The notes under the pieces were generated by a model, which did no database searches, had not been told where the DNA came from, and worked only from the letters and a program-made list of their open reading frames with translations. From Aeromicrobium sp. Root472D3 (GTDB lineage: Bacteria > Actinomycetota > Actinomycetes > Propionibacteriales > Nocardioidaceae), in NCBI RefSeq assembly GCF_001426485.1, contig NZ_LMET01000001.1, forward strand, positions 1,700,746 through 1,764,745: 64,000 nucleotides of DNA. The letters are read 5' to 3'. Position 1 is the first letter of the stretch. Every line of letters starts with the position of its first letter. This document shows positions 23,279 to 30,453 of the stretch, piece by piece. Position numbers and translations under genes: made by a program.

Positions 23279-23628
23279 CAGCCACCGACCGCGCGGTCGA
23301 GCTGACCCGCGCCGCCGCCGACGCGGCCGGCGACAAGCTCGCGACCGACATCATCGCCTTCGACGTCTCCGAGCAGCTCGCCCTGACCGACGTCTTCCTG
23401 CTGTGCTCGGCGTCGAGCCAGCGCCAGGTCAAGGCCGTCCAGGACGCCATCGAGGAGCGCATGATCGCGCTCGGCGTCAAGGCCGTCCGCCGCGAGGGCG
23501 AGCGAGAGGGCCGCTGGGTGCTGCTCGACTTCCAGGACATCGTCGTGCACGTGCAGCACCAGGAGGAGCGGGTCTTCTACGCCCTCGAGCGACTGTGGAG
23601 CGACTGCCCGACCGTCGCCGTCGCGTGA
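23275..23628 (+). CDS. rsfS: ribosome silencing factor RsfS
   Basis: DUF143/Iojap family protein that binds L14 on the 50S subunit and blocks subunit joining in nutrient limitation. It has 117 aa, with the typical [20 protein letters not shown] and [20 protein letters not shown] segments. ATG lies within the ATGA overlap with nadD, and its stop overlaps the next gene (GTGA). Translation of all three genes is coupled. Confidence 0.95.
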   Translation: MTATDRAVELTRAAADAAGDKLATDIIAFDVSEQLALTDVFLLCSASSQRQVKAVQDAIEERMIALGVKAVRREGEREGRWVLLDFQDIVVHVQHQEERVFYALERLWSDCPTVAVA

Positions 23629-24284
23629 CGCTGTCACGGTCGCAGCGCCGCATCGTCCTGTGGCGGCACGGCCGCACCGAGTGGAACCTCGCCGGACGCG
23701 TGCAGGGCCAGTCCGACACGCAGCTCGACGACGTGGGCCGCGAGCAGGCCCGCGCGGCAGCGGCGCGTCTGGCCGCCCTCGAGCCCGATCGCATCGTGAG
23801 CTCCGACCTGGTGCGCGCGCACGACACGGCGCGTCAGCTGGCTCGGGTGACGGGGCGTGAGGTCGAGCTCGACCCGAGGCTGCGCGAGATGAACTTCGGC
23901 GAGCGCGAGGGCATGACGTGGCGCGAGGCGTGGGCCGCGTTCCCCGACGGGATGCGCGCCTGGGTCGAGGGCGACGAGACCCAGATCCCCGGCAGCGAGA
24001 CGCACCGGCAGGCCGGCGAGCGGTTCGCCGACGCCCTGCGCGACCACCTGGCGCAGCTGCCGGCCGGGGGGACGCTCGTGGTCGTCGCCCACGGCGCCGT
24101 CCTGCGCACCGGCGTCTGCTCCTTCCTGCAGATCCCCGAGACGCACTGGTCGAGCTTGGGCGGCCTGAGCAACTGCTCGTGGTCGGTCCTGGAGGAGAAC
24201 CGCAGCGGCGACTGGTCGAAGTGGCGGCTGACCGAGTGGAACGCCGGCACGCTCCCGGAGCCCGTCCTGTCGGACGAGGAGTGA
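23625..24284 (+). CDS. histidine phosphatase family protein
   Basis: The 219-aa phosphoglycerate-mutase-like phosphatase has the phosphohistidine motif LWRHGRTEWN near residue 14 and the second histidine in VVVAHGAVLRTG. In mycobacteria the gene at this position after nadD-rsfS encodes a glucosyl-3-phosphoglycerate phosphatase (GpgP, methylglucose lipopolysaccharide synthesis), which is a reasonable candidate by synteny only. A broad-specificity phosphatase is equally possible. GTG lies within a GTGA overlap with rsfS. Confidence 0.85.
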   Translation: MTLSRSQRRIVLWRHGRTEWNLAGRVQGQSDTQLDDVGREQARAAAARLAALEPDRIVSSDLVRAHDTARQLARVTGREVELDPRLREMNFGEREGMTWREAWAAFPDGMRAWVEGDETQIPGSETHRQAGERFADALRDHLAQLPAGGTLVVVAHGAVLRTGVCSFLQIPETHWSSLGGLSNCSWSVLEENRSGDWSKWRLTEWNAGTLPEPVLSDEE

Positions 24285-24290
24285 CCCGGT

Positions 24291-24320
24291 TTGGGGAAGA
24301 CGGAGGGGACACGCTAGGCT
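24291..24320 (+). promoter_or_regulatory. tRNA-Ala promoter
   Basis: TTGGGG (24291-24296), 18-nt spacer, TAGGCT (24315-24320); transcription would start near 24327, shortly before the tRNA. The -35 is weak. Confidence 0.45.
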
Positions 24321-24349
24321 TGGCGAGGCCCTGCTGAGGGGCTCACCGC

Positions 24350-24422
24350 GGGGCATTGGCGCAGTTGGTAGCGCGCTTCCATGGCATGGAAGAGGTCAGG
24401 AGTTCGAATCTCCTATGCTCCA
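24350..24422 (+). tRNA. tRNA-Ala (anticodon GGC)
   Basis: A 73-nt cloverleaf: acceptor GGGGCAT/ATGCTCC with one G-T pair, D arm GCGC/GCGC, anticodon stem CTTCC/GGAAG with loop ATGGCAT (anticodon GGC, reading GCC and GCT), T stem GGAG/CTCC with TTCGAAT loop, discriminator A. The CCA end is not encoded. A strong hairpin follows 6 nt later. Confidence 0.97.
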
Positions 24423-24428
24423 CCCGGT

Positions 24429-24466
24429 ACGACGAAGGCCCCGCCTGACGGCGGGGCCTTCGTCGT
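24429..24466. terminator. 17-bp perfect hairpin between tRNA-Ala and GntP gene
   Basis: The arm at 24429-24445 (ACGACGAAGGCCCCGCC) is exactly complementary to 24450-24466 around a TGAC loop. It can terminate both the tRNA transcript and the converging permease transcript. It is the strongest hairpin in the window. Confidence 0.85.
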
Positions 24467-24487
24467 TGTCGCGGGTGTCCCGGGCGG

Positions 24488-25858
24488 TCAGACCACCAGC
24501 GCGATCGCGATGACCATCGGCAGCGAGATGAGCGACGCGATGCTCGTCACGACCGTCATGGTCTTGAGCGCCCCCTGCGTCGTCAGGTTGAGCAGCGACT
24601 TGAACATCCAGAAGAAGTTGCTGTTGACCTGTAGCGCGAACATCGCGCCCGAGGCGATCGCCAGACCGATCGCGATCGGTGCGACCCCCGTCGAGGCGAC
24701 GACGGGCGCGATGATGCCCGCGGCGGTGATCGCGGCGACCGACACCGAGCCGATCGCCAGGTGCAGCAGCGCGGCGATGAACCAGGCGAGCAGCACGCTG
24801 ACGATGATGGGTGCGCCGGCATCGGCGGAGAACAGGTCCGACAGCGTCTTGTCGAGGCCCGTGGCCGTGATGACCTCGCCGAGCGAGCCGCCGATGCCGG
24901 TGATCAGCAGGATCTCGCCGGTCGTGCTGAAGCCCGACGACAGCGCGCCGTCGGTCGACTCGCGTCCGGCCGTCGTCCGCGACAGCACGTAGGCCCCCAC
25001 CAGGCCGATGAACAGCGCGATGTTGGCGTCGCCGAGGAACGCGATCGCCGGGCTCGAGAAGTCGCCCAGGTCGGCGAAGGCCCCGAACGCGATGAGCAGC
25101 AGCGGCACGAGGATCGGCAGCAGCAGGACGCCCAGGGGCAGCCCGCGGTCCGCGCCCTTCTCGGCGGCGCGGGCGCGCTCGTCGGCGGCCTCGGTGGAGG
25201 CGAGCTCGCGCTCGTCGGCCGCACCGCGCTCCTCGTCGTGCTCGGGCTTCCAGTAGCGCGTGCGCAGCAGCAGCGAGAACAGGAACGTCGTCAGGATCGC
25301 CGTCAGGGGGCCGAGCACGATGCCGTAGACGAGCCACGTGCCGAGCGGGATGTCGAGCAGTCCCGCGATCGAGACCGCGGCGAGCCCGGGGATCACGAAC
25401 ACGTAGCCCGCGAAGATGCCGGTGCCGATCGCGCCGGCCAGCAGCGGGAGCCCGCGACGACCGATGTGCGGGGCGGACGAGCGGGCCAGGGGAGCGGCGA
25501 GGACGACCTGCACGTCGACGTAGATCGACGGGAAGATCGTCGACAGCGCACCCGTCAGGGCGTAGGGGAGACGCCCGGGCCCCACCAGCGCCAGCAGGGC
25601 GTGCACCAGCTTGGTGAACGTGCCCATCGAGTGCAGGAGGGCCCCGATCAGCACTCCGAACCCGATCAGCAGGCCCACCTCGGCCATGATGTTGCCGAAG
25701 CCCGTCGTGATGGCCGTGACGGTGTCGGCGAAGCCGACGCCGGCAGCCAGCCCCAGGTAGAGCGACGCGATGATCAGCGAGATCACCGGATCGACCTTGA
25801 CGACGATGATCAGACCGACCGCCAGGACGATCGCGATCGCGGTGTGCAGGACCTCCAC
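24488..25858 (-). CDS. GntP-family permease
   Basis: The 456-aa membrane protein has about 12 hydrophobic segments, of the gluconate:proton symporter family (COG2610). Typical stretches are GFGNIMAEVGLLIGFGVLIG and STIFPSIYVDVQVVLAAPLA. A charged cytoplasmic loop rich in Glu, Arg and Ala (about residues 215-260) splits the two halves. GTG 25858 is preceded by GGAGGGGGAAG, so I reject the 23-residue upstream extension. The substrate (gluconate or another hydroxy acid) cannot be read. No gluconate kinase is nearby. Confidence 0.9.
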   Translation of the reverse strand: MEVLHTAIAIVLAVGLIIVVKVDPVISLIIASLYLGLAAGVGFADTVTAITTGFGNIMAEVGLLIGFGVLIGALLHSMGTFTKLVHALLALVGPGRLPYALTGALSTIFPSIYVDVQVVLAAPLARSSAPHIGRRGLPLLAGAIGTGIFAGYVFVIPGLAAVSIAGLLDIPLGTWLVYGIVLGPLTAILTTFLFSLLLRTRYWKPEHDEERGAADERELASTEAADERARAAEKGADRGLPLGVLLLPILVPLLLIAFGAFADLGDFSSPAIAFLGDANIALFIGLVGAYVLSRTTAGRESTDGALSSGFSTTGEILLITGIGGSLGEVITATGLDKTLSDLFSADAGAPIIVSVLLAWFIAALLHLAIGSVSVAAITAAGIIAPVVASTGVAPIAIGLAIASGAMFALQVNSNFFWMFKSLLNLTTQGALKTMTVVTSIASLISLPMVIAIALVV

Positions 25859-25905
25859 AGGACTTCCCCCTCCAGCCGAGCCGGCGGGCGCCGCCTCGGC
25901 TGTGC

Positions 25906-25911
25906 ACTCTA
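25906..25911 (-). promoter_or_regulatory. -10 box of the GntP gene
   Basis: TAGAGT on the minus strand; transcription would start near 25899, giving a leader of about 40 nt that carries the ribosome binding site, in contrast to the leaderless neighbours. Confidence 0.35.
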
Positions 25912-25959
25912 CTGCGACGCACGTCACGTCGACCCCCCTCCCGAGGGGCCGCGCGTTGG

Positions 25960-25965
25960 TAGCGT
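25960..25965 (+). promoter_or_regulatory. -10 box of the first DUF5819-HTTM pair
   Basis: TAGCGT, 6 nt before GTG 25972. It selects this start over GTG 25966, which would begin directly at the box. Confidence 0.55.
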
Positions 25966-25971
25966 GTGCCC

Positions 25972-26718
25972 GTGCCCCGACCGACCCTGCGATCCGCCTT
26001 CATCGCGGTCGTCGTCGCGATCGTGGGCCTGCACCTCGTCGCGGTGACGCTCGCCGCGCTGCCGCCGAACCGCTACTCCGACGCGACGCGCGGGCAGACG
26101 TCGTACCTCGACCCGTACTTCACGCAGAACTGGCGGCTGTTCGCGCCCAACCCGATCTCGGAGGACCGCAGCCTGCTGTTCCAGGCCGCCTACACCGACG
26201 CCGACGGCGACCAGGTGCGCACCGAGTGGGTCGACTGGACGGCCGTCGAGCTCGACCTCGTCCGGCACCGGCTGATCGGCGGCCGGGCGGGCTACGTCAC
26301 CAACAAGCTCGTGTCGCCGCTGCAGAGCCGCGCGGCCGCCCTCGACGACTCGCAGGAGGTCGTCGTGACGAGCTCGCCGCAGACCGACCCGCCGAGCTGG
26401 GCCGAGTTGTCGGACGAGCTCGAGTCGGCGGGCGCCTCACCCACGGCACGGCTGGGCTTCCTGCGCTACGAGCAGGCCGCCACGCAGCTGGCCACCGACG
26501 TCCTGCAGGCGCGGTACCCCGACGTCGAGCTGACCGCGGTGCGCTACGCGATCAGGCGTCAGGGGGTCACGCCGTTCGCCGCCCGTGGCGGCACCGCGGC
26601 CGAGCGCCGGGCCGCCCGGCCCGAGGTCGTGCGCGACGTCGGTGGGTGGCGGCGACCGACCCCGGGCTCGGCGTCCGAGCGGGCGTCCGTCCGCGACTTC
26701 GACCGGAGCCACCGGTGA
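25972..26718 (+). CDS. DUF5819 family protein (first copy)
   Basis: The 248-aa protein has one N-terminal membrane segment (about 8-32, FIAVVVAIVGLHLVAVTLAA) and an extracytoplasmic domain starting with the family hallmark SYLDPYFTQNWRLFAPNPI (about 47-65). TEWVDW, YEQAATQLATDVLQARYPD and VRYAIRRQGVTPF follow. The topology and the W-x-x-F-x-P motif resemble SdpA of the Bacillus Sdp toxin system (inference). Its stop overlaps the HTTM gene by 4 nt (GTGA), so the two proteins are translated together and probably act as one membrane complex. A paralogue is encoded at 29695. Confidence 0.85.
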   Translation: MPRPTLRSAFIAVVVAIVGLHLVAVTLAALPPNRYSDATRGQTSYLDPYFTQNWRLFAPNPISEDRSLLFQAAYTDADGDQVRTEWVDWTAVELDLVRHRLIGGRAGYVTNKLVSPLQSRAAALDDSQEVVVTSSPQTDPPSWAELSDELESAGASPTARLGFLRYEQAATQLATDVLQARYPDVELTAVRYAIRRQGVTPFAARGGTAAERRAARPEVVRDVGGWRRPTPGSASERASVRDFDRSHR

Positions 26719-27671
26719 TCGCGCGCGCCGCGGCCTGGCTGACCGACGCCAAGCACTCGACGTACGGGCTGTCGGTCACCCGCATGATCCTGGGCTTCAT
26801 CGTCGCGAGCCAGCTGATCGTGAACTGGCCCGACCGGCAGTACACGTGGGGCGACGGGTCGCGGTGGACCGAGCAGGTGCTGGCCGGCCGCGGCTGGCCG
26901 TCGTTCCTCGGCCTGTTCGCGCAGACCGGCGGCGCGTGGTTCGACCTGGCGTACCTGGCCACGATCGTGTTCGGCGTGCTGATGATGCTGGGGCTCTACA
27001 CGCGGGCGTCGTCGTTCATGACGCTGCTGCTGTGGGTGTCGCTGTACGTCAGCAACCCGTTCGTCGGCTCCGGGGGCGACGCGATCCTGCGCATGGTGCT
27101 GCTCTACATGTGCTTCACCGACGCGGGCCGCCACTGGTCGCTCGACGCGCGCAGCCGCCGCCGGCGGGGCGAGGTGCCGGGCATCGTCCCCGCGTGGATG
27201 AGCAACACGCTGCACAACCTCGCGACGATCCTGATCGTCCACCAGGTCGTGATGGTCTACCTCGGGTCGTCGTTCTGGAAGGTGCAGAGCGCGGTGTGGA
27301 AGGACGGCACCGCGGTGTACTACCCGTTGCAGACCGACGCGTACTCGCCGTGGAACGACGTGCTGCACCCGCTGTACGCGAGCTCGGCGTTCATCGCGGG
27401 CGCGACGTACACCGCGATCTTCGTGCAGATGTTCTTCCCGGTGTTCCTGATCTACCGCCCGACACGGTTCGTGGCGCTCCTCGTCGTGACCGCGATGCAC
27501 CTCGGGATCGGTCTGCTCATGGGGATCATGTACTTCTCGCTGGTCATGATCGCGGTCGACATGATCCTCGTCAGCGACACCTCGTGGGTCCGAGCGCGCT
27601 CGTGGGTGCACCAGAGGGTCGCGCGGTCATCAGATGAAAGTCCCGGTCGAGATGGGACCAAGGTCACATAA
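26715..27671 (+). CDS. HTTM-domain membrane protein (first copy)
   Basis: The 318-aa polytopic protein belongs to the HTTM superfamily (horizontally transferred transmembrane domain), related to vitamin-K-dependent gamma-carboxylase and to SdpB. Six to eight hydrophobic segments are visible. The conserved NPFVGSGGDAILRMVLLYM is followed by HWSLDARSRRRR in a loop. There is no C-terminal carboxylase-like lumenal domain, so the chemistry, if any, is unknown. It is coupled to the DUF5819 gene by a 4-nt overlap. The second copy at 30453 shares the NPxVGSxGDxxxR and HWSLDA motifs. Confidence 0.85.
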   Translation: MIARAAAWLTDAKHSTYGLSVTRMILGFIVASQLIVNWPDRQYTWGDGSRWTEQVLAGRGWPSFLGLFAQTGGAWFDLAYLATIVFGVLMMLGLYTRASSFMTLLLWVSLYVSNPFVGSGGDAILRMVLLYMCFTDAGRHWSLDARSRRRRGEVPGIVPAWMSNTLHNLATILIVHQVVMVYLGSSFWKVQSAVWKDGTAVYYPLQTDAYSPWNDVLHPLYASSAFIAGATYTAIFVQMFFPVFLIYRPTRFVALLVVTAMHLGIGLLMGIMYFSLVMIAVDMILVSDTSWVRARSWVHQRVARSSDESPGRDGTKVT

Positions 27672-27722
27672 CCTGAGCGACACTTTGTTCGTTGCAGTCT
27701 TGGAGATGTGCCCAAGATTGTG

Positions 27723-27760
27723 AGTACAGTACTTCTCAGTAACGTGGCTCATGTCACATG
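27723..27760 (+). promoter_or_regulatory. two 11-bp palindromes before the surface-protein gene
   Basis: AGTAC-A-GTACT (27723-27733) and CATGT-C-ACATG (27750-27760) are perfect 5-1-5 palindromes, 27 bp apart, in a noticeably AT-richer 150-bp intergenic region upstream of ATG 27823. They may be operators for a dimeric regulator; I recognise no consensus. Confidence 0.4.
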
Positions 27761-27822
27761 TGCGGTCCCGAACTCCTGCGTTCGGCATCGGAACCTCATA
27801 CCTCTAAGGGAGTCCTTTCTCG

Positions 27823-29607
27823 ATGAACAAGCTTGCCAGGAACACCTTGGCCCTCGGCACGGCGACGATGATCGTCACCGCCGCGGTGTCGTTCTCCGCC
27901 AACGGCGCCGACGCCACCAAGTCGTACTCGACGGGACGGTTCCTGACCGGATCGATCGGCGGCACCAACCTCGACTCCCTCGCGCAGCTGCGCGGGGTCA
28001 CGGCCGCCAACCCCGGCAACGCCGGTGCCAACAAGAACCCGCTCGACCTGACCGTCCTGTCGGCGCTCCCGATCAACATCCCCGGCGGTCTGAACCTCGA
28101 CCTCGCCAAGTTCCTGAGCGCCAGCGGTGCCGCCGGCGCGATCAACCAGTACGCGTCGGCCGAGTCGACCAGCAAGGCGATCGGCGCCTCGGGCGCCGTG
28201 AACGACTCCGGTGCCGCCCTGACCACGAACGGCGGCGTCCCCGCCGACGCCAAGGTCTCGCTGAAGAACGGGCCGCTGTCCGGCATCAACGACAACCTCG
28301 CCAGCGTCGACCTGGGCCTCGGCGCCGTCTCGTCCAACACGACCGTCGACAAGGGCAACCCGTCGCGCAGCTACAAGATCGCGGGCGCCAACCTGCAGGT
28401 CGGTGTCCCGCTCATCGGCACGCTCGTCAACCAGCTGTCCACCGCCGTCGCGCCCGTCAAGGCAGCCGACGACATCACGCTCTCGGCTGCCCAGATCTGC
28501 CCGCTGGTCGGCAACACGCTCAACGTCACCACGACGACGCTGCTCGCCCAGCTGGACTCGCTCGACCTGGGCGCGCTGGCCGACCTGCTCGACCCCATCC
28601 TGAACAACCCCGCCGCCCCGATCACGGGCGTCGACCTCTGCGCGGTCAACCCCCTCCTGTCGGGCGTGCAGGGGCTCACCGCCGGGCTGGACCAGCTCAT
28701 CAAGGTCCAGGTCACGGGTCTCGACCAGCTCACGACCGGCCTGGCGAACTTCTCCAGCGGTGGCGTGTCGGTCGACCTCAACACCGGCAAGATCACGCTC
28801 GACCTCGAGCAGATCCTGACGGCCGCCGGCGTCAACCTGAACCAGCTGCCGCCCAACACGAACCTGCTGCAGTTCATCACGACCGGGCTGATCAGCGAGA
28901 AGATCACCTCCGTGCTCGACAAGGCGATCAGCGATCTGGTCACCAACCTGGGCAAGGTCGACGTCAGTGTCACGCTGGCGGACACCGCGCTGCCGATCAA
29001 GCTGACGGACCTGACCGGTCAGCTCGTCCCGCCGCTGGTGCAGGCCCTGACGCAGGCGACGAGCGCCGTCACGCAGCTGGGAACCCCGATCGACGCCGCG
29101 CTGTCGCAGCTCGTCCCGTCGCTCAACAGCCTCGTCGAGCTGACGGCGAACAACCAGTCGCAGTCCAAGACCCCGACGCTCAGCACCGGCACGGTCAACG
29201 CCGGCTCCATCAGCGCGGCCGCGGTGGGCGACTACTACCGCACGTCGGCTTTGAAGATCAACGTCCTGCGCAGCTCGCTGAACGTCGAGCTGGCCGCGTC
29301 GGAGGCTGCGACGCTCGCTGCTGACGTCGTCAGCGACCAGGTCGCCGCCGCCGACGACTCCGACGCTCCCGCCGACAACGGTGACGGCAGCGACTCGGTC
29401 TCCGACGGTGCCGACGCCAACGCCGACAACGGTGACGACTCCGACACCGTGGCCGACGCCGACGCGCAGGCCGACGCCGACGTGACGACGGCACTGCCGT
29501 CGACGGGTGCGCCGAACCTGCTCCCGTTCTGGCTGCTGGGCATCGCCCTGCTGCTGTTCGGTGGTGCGGTGCTCCTCAACGAGAAGCGTCGCCTGAACCA
29601 GGTCTGA
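27823..29607 (+). CDS. choice-of-anchor G family surface protein with LPSTG signal
   Basis: Secreted cell-wall protein, 594 aa. It has a signal peptide (about 1-30, ending ANGADA), then the choice-of-anchor G family layout: GRFLTGSIGGTNLDSLAQL, NPLDLTVLSALPINIPGG, INQYASAEST and long repeats rich in Leu, Thr, Asn and Gln with few charges. An acidic Asp/Ala linker (about 510-555) precedes a sortase signal: LPSTG (558-562), hydrophobic segment PFWLLGIALLLFGGAVLL, tail EKRRLNQV. ATG 27823 has AAGGGAG upstream. It lies between two DUF5819-HTTM pairs. No sortase gene is in the window. The function of the family is unknown. Confidence 0.88.
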   Translation: MNKLARNTLALGTATMIVTAAVSFSANGADATKSYSTGRFLTGSIGGTNLDSLAQLRGVTAANPGNAGANKNPLDLTVLSALPINIPGGLNLDLAKFLSASGAAGAINQYASAESTSKAIGASGAVNDSGAALTTNGGVPADAKVSLKNGPLSGINDNLASVDLGLGAVSSNTTVDKGNPSRSYKIAGANLQVGVPLIGTLVNQLSTAVAPVKAADDITLSAAQICPLVGNTLNVTTTTLLAQLDSLDLGALADLLDPILNNPAAPITGVDLCAVNPLLSGVQGLTAGLDQLIKVQVTGLDQLTTGLANFSSGGVSVDLNTGKITLDLEQILTAAGVNLNQLPPNTNLLQFITTGLISEKITSVLDKAISDLVTNLGKVDVSVTLADTALPIKLTDLTGQLVPPLVQALTQATSAVTQLGTPIDAALSQLVPSLNSLVELTANNQSQSKTPTLSTGTVNAGSISAAAVGDYYRTSALKINVLRSSLNVELAASEAATLAADVVSDQVAAADDSDAPADNGDGSDSVSDGADANADNGDDSDTVADADAQADADVTTALPSTGAPNLLPFWLLGIALLLFGGAVLLNEKRRLNQV

Positions 29608-29616
29608 CCGATCCGA

Positions 29617-29656
29617 CACGACTGCCGGTGACCCGCGTGGGTTGCCGGCAGTCGTG
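29617..29656 (+). terminator. hairpin after the surface-protein gene
   Basis: Twelve-bp perfect arms CACGACTGCCGG (29617-29628) and CCGGCAGTCGTG (29645-29656). The inner TGACCC/GGGTTG can extend the stem through wobble pairs to a GCGT loop. Confidence 0.7.
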
Positions 29657-29681
29657 CGTCCGGCCCGACCCCGCCCCGACC

Positions 29682-29687
29682 TAGGAT
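29682..29687 (+). promoter_or_regulatory. -10 box of the second DUF5819-HTTM pair
   Basis: TAGGAT, 7 nt before ATG 29695. It excludes ATG 29686, which lies inside the box. Confidence 0.55.
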
Positions 29688-29694
29688 GACTCGC

Positions 29695-30453
29695 ATGCCG
29701 CCAACGCCCGTGGAGGACGCCGTCGAGCGTCCCCGGCACCGGTGGATCGTCGAGCTGCTGCTCGTCGTGGTCCTGGTGCACTCGGTGGCGCTCGCGCTGT
29801 GGCTCGCGCCGTCGAGCCCGATCCGTGACGCCGTCGGCGAGGGACGTCTGGCCAGCTACGTCGACCCGTACTTCCAGCAGGGGCGCGACGTCGTCGGCAT
29901 CGGCACGCAGCAGGTCGACGAGTCGTTCAGCGTCCGTGCCTACGTGGCGCCCGACGCCGGTGGCAAGGGCGCGGCGACCGAGTGGGTCGACGTGACACGC
30001 GACGACAACCGCGCCAACCGCCACGAGCTGGCACCCGAGCGCGCCCACCTGATCGCGCGGAGGCTCGCCACCAACCTGAACCTCGCGATGTTCAACCTCA
30101 GCGAGGCGCAGCGGCGCGTCGTGCGGGGCCTGACCGCCGACGACCTGCCGAGCACCGTCAGGCCGACCCTCGAGGGCGCCGGCGGACGACCGGAGGCCGT
30201 CCGGTTCTTTCAGGCCTACGACCAGATGGCGACGCAGTTCGCGTCGCTGTACGCCGAGGCCAGGTGGGGCGAGGGCGGACGCATCGTCCAGGTGCAGTTC
30301 CGGGTCGGCCGCCGCACCGTGCCGTCGTACGCCGACCGCGCCACCACGTCGCTGGACGACGTCGCGTTCCGCGACTTCTCGTTCGGGTGGCGCCGGGCCT
30401 TCCGGGGCTCGCTCGACGCCCGCGACACCTTCGACTCCTACGTGAAGAAGTGA
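29695..30453 (+). CDS. DUF5819-like protein (second, divergent copy)
   Basis: The 252-aa paralogue of the product at 25972 has one N-terminal membrane segment (about 18-40), then SYVDPYFQQGRDVVGIGTQQ. Shared features are SYxDPYFxQ, TEWVDV, FFQAYDQMATQFASLYAEAR and VQFRVGRRTVPSYA. The hallmark NWRLFAPNP of the first copy is replaced by GRDVVGIGT, so the binding surface has probably changed. Its stop overlaps the following HTTM gene (TGATG). The homology to the first copy is my reading of aligned motifs by eye. Confidence 0.75.
   Translation: MPPTPVEDAVERPRHRWIVELLLVVVLVHSVALALWLAPSSPIRDAVGEGRLASYVDPYFQQGRDVVGIGTQQVDESFSVRAYVAPDAGGKGAATEWVDVTRDDNRANRHELAPERAHLIARRLATNLNLAMFNLSEAQRRVVRGLTADDLPSTVRPTLEGAGGRPEAVRFFQAYDQMATQFASLYAEARWGEGGRIVQVQFRVGRRTVPSYADRATTSLDDVAFRDFSFGWRRAFRGSLDARDTFDSYVKK

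Noticed and set aside
25859..25927. 23-residue N-terminal extension of the GntP permease
   Set aside because: The extension is polar with no ribosome binding site, while GTG 25858 has GGAGGGGGAAG directly upstream and begins at the first membrane helix.
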